A stretch of 64,000 nucleotides of DNA from Sipunculus nudus. Taxonomy: Eukaryota > Annelida > Sipuncula > Golfingiida > Sipunculidae. The DNA lies in NCBI GenBank assembly GCA_026874595.1, contig CM049308.1, forward strand, positions 92,259,624 to 92,323,623, written 5' to 3'. Shown in pieces: positions 36,301-49,503 of the stretch. Made by a program: the position numbers and the translations under genes. Each line of letters opens with the position of its first letter. Within the stretch, counting starts at the first letter, position 1. The notes under the pieces were generated by a model. That model was not told where the DNA came from and searched no databases. It was given only the letters and a program-made list of their open reading frames with translations.

Positions 36301-38622
36301 AAATACATTTTTGAACAGTAAAAATAGCCTTTTGTATCCAGTTTTTATTGTAAAATTGAAATTGTTAATTGTAAAATTTAAAGAATAAAAATGTTATATG
36401 ACTTCTCTATGAATACAGAAAATGTTGTATAAGGAAACACATAAGTGTAAAAAATGACGGTTTGATTGCCTTAAATTTTTTTTACCCATAAACCTATAGA
36501 GGCAGAGTAGGCCTAGTTTGTAAAGTATTATTGTTGTTTTGTGTTTTGATGTTCATTAGGCCTATTGATTACCCTCTTGGACATATTGTTCTCTGGGCGA
36601 TAAAAATAATTTTGTATGTTTGGGTTGTTCAGTTGTATAGGTGAAAGGGATATGACGAATTTTATTTTCTAGGAACTGTATCACAAAGAGGTAGAATCAA
36701 AATCATTTGTACGAATTACATAGGATGACACATCCCGTCAGATTACCCCCAGGCGAACTACCCCCAGAAAAAATAAACTCAAATATCAAAGCCACCGCAA
36801 AATAACCATGCAAGCCTATATAGGGAAGATGCCCCTTCCTTATTCCACATTTCTATATATTACATGCAAAGACTTGGTTTTCTTTTTTAGGAGGAGCATG
36901 TGCTATAAATATACTTAAACACAACAACAGAAATATAAACATACAATACACGATTATTTCAGAGTCGAGCTTTCTGTTCATATGTTTAGTATAAGATCTT
37001 TCACAGGAATATTTTCAAAATTTTATTCATATTTATATATATATGTTACTCCAGAAATTTATACGAGCACACTACGTTGATTTTTCCTTTCACGGTTTTT
37101 CTACGGTTTTCTATGATGCATATGCGTATGGCTACATAACTATATGATCATATATGTATTGCTACGTAAATATATGATCATATATGTATGTCTACTAACT
37201 ATATGTTCATATAGGTATGGCGAGGTAAATATATGATCATGCACATTTACATATACAGTCCTACGATGAACGTAAATCAAAAATATTTTATTCCCTGTGA
37301 TCTTTGACAGACCTCACGGCCCGGGAGTCACAGTTGTCTTCCCTAAGTAAAGGTTAATATGCTATAATATATGTTATTGGAAGATATATAAGAAAAATAA
37401 TTGACAAAAGGCCATGCTCAGTAATTCCTGATGTAAACATTTAAATACTTCTCCTGCTACTACTGCTACTACTACTACTTATAATAACAACGACAGTTAT
37501 GACAGAGTATCATCTACAATTTTCGTATAATATACTGTTTGCTATATTTTTCATTTTATCAATTGAGGGAAAATATATGTGCTTTCTGTTATGTTTATAC
37601 ATATTTCAGAAGTTTTTAATTAATTATCATGTTAAATACAAGGACACATGATTTAAACTGTACACAGGAAATATTTTTAATAACAACTAAATGAATATAT
37701 ACTTATTGTGGGACTGACTCAAAGAAACATGTATCATATCCAGGTTCTCTTTAGGACTTATATATGCAAATAACCTGGTAAAAAATCATTATGGACCTTG
37801 CATTATGTTCCATTTTTGGTGAAAATAACAATATATCAACGTCATAACGACAGGCAAATACAGAATATTAATCGATAATTATTATAGCCTTGTTTATCAC
37901 TTTTTCTTAATCTGTGTGGAAATATTTTGGGTACCAGAAAGTCATCTAGCAGACCAGTAAATATCGTTGGACGGACCTTTGATCATATTCTGTCTTTTGA
38001 GCCCACCTTTACATTTCTAACCATGCAACTTGAGTTATGAACCAACGGTAGCGGTTAACATGGCCTTTCACTCTTCAGTAATCCTAGCCTAGCCCATATT
38101 GACGCCTAAATTTGTAACTGGATAGTTTGACGGAAGGATATCATCATTTAGGTATATTTGCGGGTCACAGTACCTGTTCTAGGATAATTTATTTTTATCT
38201 TGAATGATGCAACTCAAGTAATAAAGGTGTAGACTTGACCTGGTTATAGACACTCTTGTTGTGTGGAATCAAAGTATATATAATCTACAGGGATTTCACT
38301 ATGAAAATAAAAATGTTTTTGTCAGTGGTATATCATATCGCGGGGCACCAGTCATACATAATACGTCCGATACTTCTGTTACATCATGTAGAGAATTTCT
38401 TAAAATTTTCCTCGGTATATACCGCTTTGTAAAGGTTATTTACTTCCTTCTGCGTTTTTCAGTGTCAGAATGGTGGCGGTTAAATGCAGATAAAAATACT
38501 TATTCACTATTACACCTCATTGTTGCCATGGCAACAAACAGAAGTTGATGTGAATATAAAATGATGCTTTAACATTGGAATATTCTCCCTTAACAGTAAT
38601 TTTAAATTAAAAGAATTTAATT

Positions 38623-38670
<48 letters not shown>

Positions 38671-41600
38671 CATAAGTTATAATTTTACTTTGGAAGATTG
38701 TTTGGAAATATACAGTGAGTCAATGACTGTATTTGGTTTATTTATAATATTATACTTTGAATTTGTATCCTTAGTTTTCTCTCCTCATTTCTTCTCCAAC
38801 GATATTCTCATGAACACAAAAAATGGAAATACCCTACACCGGCTCTTTTAAATTGTTTAGACAAGTCTCATAAATCAAGGAAGGATATCGATTCTACCCC
38901 AGGACACTCCGTAGTCAGTGTGGGACGAACCTTCAAAGCGGTATGTCTAGAGTTTACTGTCTCCAGGTTCGCGGCCTGATGGCAAGATAAATAGCAAACC
39001 GAGGAGAAAGCCTATTAATAAAGGAAAAAGGGTGTATTGACTCGTGTGTCTGCCGTAAGACCTGTTGTCCCTGAAAGACCCAGGCCTTGTTATGAATTTC
39101 ACTGCGAGTAGCGACTATTACTTTTTATTTCCTCAGCGTGTGTCATTATGTGTGATAATGGAAAGAGTGTGAATTGACACGTGTTAAAGTAAACGCAGTC
39201 TTGACTTCAACAAATCTTTTTTTTGAATCAGCAATGGGCTCTGGGTAAAGCAAATAAATTCCACAGGATCTTCCCGAGAGGAGGGTTATCCCCCAAAGAC
39301 CCTGTTTAATTCCCACTGTACTGAGTCTCGTTCCCGAAAAAGTATAGTGGAGGATGGGACAATAATCACCCAGTTTCCTATATGCTCATTGACCAAAACA
39401 TACAAGACAGCAGATGTTTAACTTGTGCAACAGTTGTAATTTTTGTATTTTATGTTGTTTTGTCTATTTGCCAGGTCAAATGGACGTTTGTTAAGCTAAC
39501 ACTTTTGCATTCTTGAGAATTCTAGATATTCATCACAATTTTTGTATTTAACCCGAAATGATTATATTTTGTTTATCATCCTCTACAAAAAAAAAAAACA
39601 TTTTCCAAAGTAGCCAGCAATGCTATAGACTGAGTGTAGCGTATGAATTATACTCAGTAGATTGTGCTATTTATGCTCCTTCGTCCAAATTGTCGTAGAA
39701 GCGACTCGTTTAGCTACGTTTGTGATTACAAGGCACAATAAGGTTTCCTACATAAGCCCCTTATGTGATTGCTTTGTAATTACGATGAATAAGCATCATT
39801 TACACCCTGCGTCGGTTAATATTTGGAAAATGCGCGGCATTCGCTCGGGGGCCACCAAAACGTGCACTTCATGAGACAAAATATGTCATTTCCTGAATGT
39901 GGCGTCGGTTCTGGTAGTTGGATCGATTAAGTAACCTGGTTATAAAGATGCGATCACATAGTAAATGGACATAATATATCAACCTTAATGAATGTGATGT
40001 AAAGCACCTCGGGATAGCTCCTGCTTTGGGACAATAATCACATATTTCGCTTCAATGCGGATACCGTATGGCCAAAAGCACATAAATCCCAAATAACTAT
40101 GGTTTAATTCTGTTTCCACAGAGCGGTGAGCTCCAGAAATCCAGGAACTTGCCTAAACTTGCCAAAATGGTATTTTATTTATCGGGATGATTTTTAGTCA
40201 GATCCTTCCACTTCTTATTTGTCTTCTTGTCTTATCTTCTTCCGACCACGTAAATTTCACATGATTATGACTAAGTATTCCCGAAATTACCGATCTATGG
40301 CCGGAAGGTACATGCATCGATTTTTTTAAAGATTTGAGATTAATAGTCTGATACGTGTCTGTGTGTGTCTTGGCGTCCTCGCAACTGGTGACAGGTCGTC
40401 CCACTGTTACATAACAAGAGTCGCACAAATGCTGTGAAGGTCCTTCGGTATTTACACGAACTTCGGCCATGTTCACTATTCAACGCAACTCTATCTCTCG
40501 CTTCAATGTTTCACCTTTTCCATGTTGCGTATTCGTTGCCCCTATTCACAAGATTGTCTGGAACTTAATATCTTATTAATAAGGAGCAGGGATTTTAATT
40601 AAATTATAAAGAAAGAGGTAACTCCTGAAAAAGACCTGGTGATTAACTAGTTAAGAATTAATAATGTTTCTCCTCAGCGGGCTCTACTTCCCTCAAAATG
40701 ACTGATGTTAGCAGCACCTGTTAGGTTTCGATTCCGTTTTCATAAGCTGACATTTTATGCTGTGTATATGTTTAAATCAGAGGCAACAAGTTCCGTCGAA
40801 ACTAAATATACGATGAAAGTCACCTTGCCGGAAACGCTGGTAGATCGGGCCGTGATGTTCTCGTTAGTGCAGACCGGGGACAAAGATCAAGGCTTTAGAT
40901 GCGGGATATTGAAGATAGATTTAATCTTATCACACTGTTGTCTCGGCCCAAGACGTGTGATTCCGATCCGCTCTGCTCCTCTCCGTCAACAACGTCTTGG
41001 GAACGACTCTTAGGAAAACGCCTCGTTAGGTTCCAAATAGGAGACCCCTTTGGAATCGTATAATTGATATTTCAAGCGGTGTCAACATAAAATAATTACC
41101 TTTTTGTTGTCTTTGGATGTTTTTTAAACATCTGTAAAGTATTGGCACCAAAATAATGCTCAGTAGCTCTACTTATCCATAATTTTGCCAAGAGCTGATG
41201 TGTTTACATAGAGAACATGCCGCCATGATTACATTAAATGACCCACAGTCCTTTGCAACGGGATTTAGACTGGGAACCCGCTCTTATCGCTGTTTGATCT
41301 GGAAAAAGCGGGCGATAATAGATCTCGGTGGCGGGTACCAGTTGATCAACGTCCGCTCATTACAAATTCCTGTATATTGTTATGTTTAAATCACGGCGGG
41401 CTTATAAGGATCGTTAGGGATAATATTTCATTAATATATTAAGGTAAGAACGTGGTAAAGTTGCCAGGAAGACCCATTAAACACCAAAGACACTAACGGA
41501 TGCATTTTGGTGTGTATATTTAGTAGTTTTAAGAGTTTTTTTGGTGCCTTCTACCAGTGTCTACCATTTCACCATTACAAGACCTAATTGTACAGGCCAT

Positions 41601-44600
41601 TCCCACAACTGTGATCGTATCACAGTTGTGGATCCGCAACAAATCACACTGATGCTTCATCCTTTAATCAGATAAGATGATGCTTGTTACACGTAATTAT
41701 AACCACAATGGTCAGACACATCGGTGTTCTAGCAAGGCATTCGGTGATATCATCCAGTATATCACAATAAAACCACCTGTCTGCAGGTCAAACAAACGTA
41801 TTCCAAATCTCATTATATTTATCTTATAACATAATTGCCTATGAAAAAAATATTCATATAGATTTTATATAAAATGAGCCCAGTTCCTGGAGGAAAAACA
41901 TTTTTATGCCCCCGCCACAAAGTGGCCGGGGCATATAGTTTTACCCATGTCCGTCCTTCCGTCCTTCCGTCATTCCGAAATCAAACAGTTGTACGGACTT
42001 TTTTTCACAATGCCTCCAGATATTGGCCTGATTTTTGGTGTGTGACCAGTTCCAGATCGAGTTCGCGTTTCGTCCCGGTTGACCTACTTTTGACCGTTTT
42101 ACGGCTCTTGAACATAGAAAATTTCATGAAAAATAGAAATTTTCATGACAAACACACATGTACGGACTTTTTTTCGCAATGCCTGCAGATATTGGCCTGA
42201 TTTTTTGTGTGTGGGCAGAAATTGACCAGTTACAGATCGAGTTCGCGTTTCGTCCCGGTTGACCTACTTTTGACCGTTTTACGGCTCTTGAACATAGAAA
42301 ATTTCATGAAAAATATAAATGTTCATGACAAATACAAATGTACGTACTTTTTTTCGCAATGCCTGCAGATATTGCCCTGATTTTTGGTGTGTGGGCAGAT
42401 AATGACCAGTTACGGATGGAGATCGCGTTTTGTCCCGGTTGACCTACTTTTGACCGTTTATGGCTCCTAAATTTAGAAAATTTCATGAAAAATAGAAATT
42501 TTCATGACAAATACACATGTACAGACTTTTTTTCGCAATGCCTGCAGATATTGGCCTGATTTTTGGTGTGTGGGCAGATAATGACTAGTTACAGATTGAG
42601 TTCGCGTTATCCCAGTTGACCTATTTTTGACCATATGACAGAGATCCTTAACATAGAAAATTTCATGAAAGACAGAAATTTTTATGAAAAATGCACATGT
42701 ATGGACTTTTTTTCACAATGCCTGCAGATACTGGCCTGATTTTTGGTGTGTCGCTTGATAATGACCCGTTACAGATCAAGTTTGCATTTTGCCCTTGTTG
42801 ACCTACTTTTGACCATACGACACCTCCAGAACTTAAAAAAAATTTACAAAATTTAACAAATGTTTCTAATTTGCCCCAGACGGGGGCATTCGTGTCGTTC
42901 CGACACATCTAGTTTCTATATATTTTTCCACTAAAAACATGAGGTTGTGTGATTTGTTCAAAAGCTATGGGCACATCTATGAGCACTGTCAAATCGGCAG
43001 TGACGTCACACACTGGGAAATCCCCTATGACTAAAAATTCTAGATCTCAGTAAAAGCACAGTATTTCCGCCTCTGTCAGTCCCAAATTTTTAGCAGAGAA
43101 TTAAAACAACATGTATTACTAGATCTGAGTTGTTGATAAAATTCAGTCCATGATGTCACATGGACAGCCAATCAAATCAGGGCAAAGTCTGGGATCTGGG
43201 TGAAATCCTCCCATCACACAACAAACGCACGTGGAATAGGTTTACTTAACCTTCAGGTCAAACAAACGTATTCCAAATCCCATTATATTATCATATAACA
43301 CAATTGCCTATGAAAAAAATATTAATATAGACTTTACATAAAATGAGCCCAATTCCTGGAGGAAAAACATTTTTTCTATCTATTTTTCCACTAAAACATG
43401 AGGTTGTGTGATTTATTCAAAAACTATGGGCACATCTATGAGCACTGTGAAATGGGCAGTGACGTCACACACTGGGAAATCCCCTATGACTAAAAATTCT
43501 AGATCTCAGTAAAAGCACAGTATTTCCGCCTCTGTCAGTCCCAAATTTTCAGCAGAGAATAAAAACAACATGCATTACTAGATCTGAGTTGTTGATAAAA
43601 TTCAGTCCATGATGTCACATGTGTATCAGCCAATCAAATCAGGGCAAAGTCTGGGATCTGGGTGAAATCCTCCCACAACAAACGCACGTGGAATAGGTTT
43701 ACTTAACCTGCAGGTGACAGCTTGTAAAGTTTCTGACCTGATGTTTTGTTCACTTTGCAATTTATCTCGAGATATAAGTTTGTTAAGAAATTGCGATTAA
43801 AAAACGGGGACTGTAATATTTAAGTGAATTGGAAACAAAAGGAAACAAAAAGAATATATATATACATAGAGGGAAATATAGTACATATAAAGTACAGTTG
43901 TCTATTCCAAATGGATTGTCGTGCAAAAAAACAGCAAATAACAATTGCTATCAAACACGCATATGCAAAATGACAAATAGAAAAGGCAGCGAGTATATTA
44001 GGGAAATGAGAGGGAGAATAACAAAGCGGATGACCACGTAAAACCGATAGGAAACCGAAACTGAAACGAAATGAACCAGCAGTAATAAGAGGGGAAGCAC
44101 ATGGAATCCAATGCAAAAAGAAAATGTGAATTTAAAAGAAAACCTGGTGTGAAATCAGTCATATGAAATGAAAGAAATAAGAGAAAAATACTGTAATCAT
44201 TATAGAGAAAGCTCCACAGTCCACACCGTGTCACACCGGTAAAGATATGAACGTTCAGATTCTTTGTAAATCAAACAAACTGGCTGAACTCTTGCATACA
44301 TACAATCTAAAAAAAAATAATAAGATATGTGGTAACAAAACTCTTTATATTAAAGGAAGAAGTTACTTACATTCTCTGGAGATGCACACAACATATACCA
44401 ACGATGAACAATGATGATAAACACATAAATAAACAATGAGTCCATGAATGACGGTATACCAAAAGTTCCTGTTCCCTCTGTTTCTGGTCACATGACCATC
44501 GCGCACACATAACACCGGGATGTAACACTGTTTATCTCACTTAGTGGTTCGCAGTGTGTACAGTACATTCAGTCCCACAGATTCACGGAGCTTTTTTAAT

Positions 44601-47600
44601 CCACAATCTCTCGCTGGAGTTTTCACGTTTCAGTTCACGCGCCGCGAACAGACTAATTTGCTGGGCGTTGAATCACAGTCTTTCATAGCTGATGTCTCCT
44701 GGAATCATCCTGATGTAGGTATCAGAATAATATCCTGTACCTCTTCAGTTAAACGTTTAAATAAAGTCCTCTGTCTGTTCTTGGAAGTGCCGACAACTGA
44801 TTATAAATCGCCAGATTTACCAGTCCGTCGGCTAATGTTTGATACTCGCTCCGAAGTCCATTTACAGAGAAATCACTTGTGGCCTTCCCCAGATATCGAC
44901 TATCTACGCTTGTAGACATCACATCACAGCTTTATCCACTGTGACACATGCAGACCTGTCCCCCGGTCTGCTGAAGATATCACCAGGCTATACAACTTCG
45001 GTACACTGGACGGGCATATGTGTCGAATATCGTGCGCCTCACGACTTCTAAATGTTTGCTGACGTGACAACTCCCACTCGTCTTCGGGGCAATCACCACA
45101 CCCAATTACGCCGACCAACAATTACTTCATGAATGCCAATAAGGATACGCCTCCAGAGATAAAAATCTTTGGAACTTACATTTGGCAGGTGTTATACCCT
45201 TGAAATCTACAACAAACACTCGTTACTATAGAGACCGCCAAACAAAGACGGCTCGAACGGAATTAAAACTGTACTGAGATTAACATCAAATGGGACACGT
45301 GTGTTCATTAAACAACGATCTCAAGCTAATGTCGAAACATGTTTTTTCCATATAAATGTACAATAAATTATCAAAACAATCATCTGATTATACTCCCTAC
45401 CAGAAAACACAAAATAATACCTAAGTCACTGTTCCCTGGTGACACAAAGTTGATAGAGAAATGTACAGAAGAAATAGGAAAAATAAACTAAGACTTCTTG
45501 TTATTGCCATACGACAGTCACTGATCTCCACCTATCCTCCCGACCATCTAATCCTCTACTCCCGATTCTCCCACTGACCTTTTATATTCCTCCTAATACC
45601 ATGGGAGGAACTTAAGTTCTGTAAGACAGACATGAAATATGGTCGTTCCTTCTTGAGTTTTCACAGATGAGCAGAAAAAATACCAAACATGCCTACATTA
45701 TAAAGGACATATGTCTGTAAAACATATCCTATCAACTGGTTTATCTAGAAACGTATCCTAACTGAAAAGTGCATTCACCTTATGAATTAAAAAATAATAC
45801 CACATAAATGGTTGAAACCAACTTTTATAATAGCATTTTCTTCCATTTTTCAACACCCCTTATGTATATAAAAAAAAATTGACATTGAAAATATGAAACA
45901 AATTCCAGTTTCTGGTCCGTGTTATTTTGAAAAATAGGTCAAGGTCACTCGAGGTGAAAGTAATTGGCCTATGGTAGGGTACATCTCGGCAAAAATATCA
46001 ATGCAAACGGACGAAAAAGCGACAGAAATATAAAAAGAAGAAGGATGATGATAAAAACAAATATTTCCACCAATGAATAAGTGGAGATAATTAGTGAACC
46101 AAGAAAAATAGTTAATGGTATGCTTAAGTGTCCTTCATAACTCCTAAAAGTCATCGTCACCAGGTCTATCTTGTTCAAACCTGATTAAACACATTTATTA
46201 GCTTAATTTACCATGTGGGGAAGTGATTTCGAATCTTTGTAACGTTCCTGCTGCTGGATGTTCAGTGCTTTTTTTGTGGGGATCACATACATTTTATGTT
46301 ATGATATCCCCCCAGACTTGCCGTATGTTTCTTTTCGGAATACATGCACCTAATTCAGGAGATAATAATTTAACGAAGGTGAAGCCCACAAAGCGTAGCT
46401 GACAAGCTGCCAGGGTCCCAGTAACAGGTGAGGAGACCCAGTGTCAGAGAATCTGGTGGATCACTGGAACAGCCGCTGAATAATCATATAATGTTAATGT
46501 TATTGTCTCCGCCAGGATGGTATGTGTTCATCCTAGTATCGGCCCTCAGACATTACCACCAGATAACGGGCTGCCAGAGTGCCTTTACCTCTAAGTCTGG
46601 GGAATGCATTATAAGGTCCCATGAGGATGCAAATATTTTCGTCATTTTTGACAACGCCTCATGGCTTTCAGATACACTGTCTATTAACATTAACCATATT
46701 AACCAGACTAATCGTTAGCATTTTTAATGTTTAAACAACACCAAACATGAGCGAGAAAAGTTCCGTTTAACTCAGCATATTGGTAAACCCCTCCGCATGG
46801 TTATTGAATTTCTGACAGCACGAATACAGGCATGGCTCGCACGGGTTATTAGATGCAGCCAACTTGTAGTCGATACAGGAAATAACTCGTTACCATAGAG
46901 ACGGGGTTTCAGTTTGGGTTGTGTGTTCACATGTATTATCTTGTGTTAATTCGTCAATCGTAGCATAATGATAAGATTATGGGCTGTTTACCACAATATG
47001 AATGCAACATAATGGAAGACCACTGCGATGCATTCCTCGATATTGCTTGTATTACGACTCAAGTAGGCTTACCAACCCAATTATCATTTCCAATTGAGTT
47101 GGGTTGTCACGGCTAGCAATCATCCCCATGTGTGTGCTTGTTTGCGTGTTTGTTCACAACATAAATCACGCAATGATGAACGGAATCTCATGAAATTTTT
47201 AAGGACGTTTCGGGAGTAGGCCAGTGGAGTATCGGCTAGATTTGGGTGTACATCCGGGTAATGATCCGGATTCAGGATGGTCATCAAGGAATGTTCACAA
47301 ATGTACAGTTATTAATGGACGAATGAAGCTTGGAATATGGGCCGAATAAGAGAATGCAAACACCGTTTGGAGCTTCCCAAAATAGGGACCCACTACATGG
47401 CGGAAGCTTGCGTTCATTAGAATACAGATTTCTTATAATTGTAAAAAATGAATAAGAGCCTTTTACTCTACTTCATAAGCAAAATCGAATGCAATTAAAC
47501 ACATTTTTTTCTATGTAATAAAGTGATTCATTATGACTGTAAAAGATTGAAAATATAATTTCTTTCTTAATATTTACTATTTTTATTTAAAAATTTATCT

Positions 47601-49450
47601 TTAAAAACTTGTTAGGATGTTTTGAAACGTCGGCATCAAGGTAATACGTCATTTTTATATTGTACCCTTCACTCCCAGGGGAAATCTTCAGATTGCATAG
47701 CTTGTGATGACGGGAATCATTGGCATTGATCCAACATAACAACAATATACATTTATGTTTGACGGCTTTAATGTTGTGTTTTTGGGTAACTTGGACTGTC
47801 CGCCATATTATTGAATTACTGTTGATAGGCAGAAGCTCAGTATACATTCTTTTGGCCTGACGGTATTTTATTATTCCTGAAATAACACCGGGTGTATTCA
47901 TACAAGCGTTACCAGTTGTCCAGTGGTTTGCGTCTTTCACTTCTGGGCCTATATACTGAGAGGTGTGGGTTCGAATCTGACAGCGACATGTGTCGGCCAT
48001 TGCCGATTCCTATTTAATGATGATGAATACTAGATAGCTTTGTTATCTATTTCGTACTTGCTCCAGTTTGATTGGTCTTGTGATTGGCTACGTCACTTGG
48101 GACTGCCAATGAGAGGTTGTGTGGTAATCAGGTTGGAGGAACCAGGTTGACGCCTGCAGTGCATTTTATTTAATATCTCAAGGAGAATTTGAGCCTGGCT
48201 CATTCCGGTAGGAGCTTGCTCTAAATGTATGTACAGTTGAGGTAGATAAGTAGATAAGTTATATTAAAATACGGAAGTGGTGTTTTCCAACAGAACTATA
48301 ATAGAAAAAAAAATTAAAAAGGCAAATCTTGCTCCTCGACAGATGGACAAAGGTTTGTATACCACATCAATATTACAGAAAAGATACGGTGTCACCAGGT
48401 CAGTCAAATGAAAGATGCATCCGGTCGTAAACCGATTGAATTATAAAACCACAAGACAAGGACACGCGAGAAATGACAGCTAAAACCCAAGACAGGACCG
48501 TTACATGGGAGGACCGTGACAGATGATTCCATTAACAGAGTCCAGGACGTCTGGTCAGTCCAACTTATTACCTGTTCATGGCTGCTGGTTTGTCTTTCTA
48601 AAAGCTTTGGATCAATATTCGCGGGATTATTGTCATTTCTAGGTGTCCTGCATGGCGGCTGACACCGGTAAACATGGCCCAATCACGTGCAACGTCATGG
48701 TAAACTATGGACATGGAGATGATGAAAAACAATTACCGATTTTTGCTACTTTACTCGGTGAAGAGAACCAGTTACTTGACATTCATCTGAAATTATTTGT
48801 CCACAGCATCATCAAGAATTTACGAGTAATATTTAATTGATGGTCGTGGAGCCTCTTGGAAACCAATGAGCAGGAACCTAAAATGAACCTATTCATACAC
48901 CAGTAATGTTAAATATACATTAGGTGTTATGTTTTCTCCATAAATATTATTGTATCTGCCAGTATTTCATACTAAAACTTACTGTTTGCTGACTCCTGTT
49001 CACCTGGAAATAAGCTGGCACCGGGCGCGATCAGCGGAACAAAACATATATACAGCACACGCGACTTGGCCGCGCAGCTTCACAAATCAAGAATGTTTAA
49101 GCTTCCAATCGGTGCTTCTTCTGTTTCTACTTTCATGATTCTTCTTGTTTAGGAGTATTCACAACATTCATATCTACGCCATTGGCGCATGGATAGGCCT
49201 CAGTGCATTGTGGTGGAAATGATTCCTCTACCCACAAACCTTTAACAGCGGACCGGATCCGTACTCTAGACTGATACCCAGCGCTTGTACGATTTTGCGC
49301 AAAGTGGAAAGTTGCAGTGAAAGGGGGCTAGGTGAGACAGAAAGAAATATAGAAAGGCTATTGAGCCGTTACTGCATATATAGGTTGCAGCTTTACCCCC
49401 CGTCCTTCCTGGATAACCGCCGAACATAGGTTCAGAAGATTTCTTATCAG

Positions 49451-49503
<53 letters not shown>

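Noticed and set aside
44544-44915. 123-codon frame in G+C-richer DNA
   Set aside because: No recognisable motif, no splice-site partners, and an overlapping frame of similar quality.
47587-48000. 137-codon frame on the - strand
   Set aside because: It covers a tRNA-headed SINE and has no protein resemblance.
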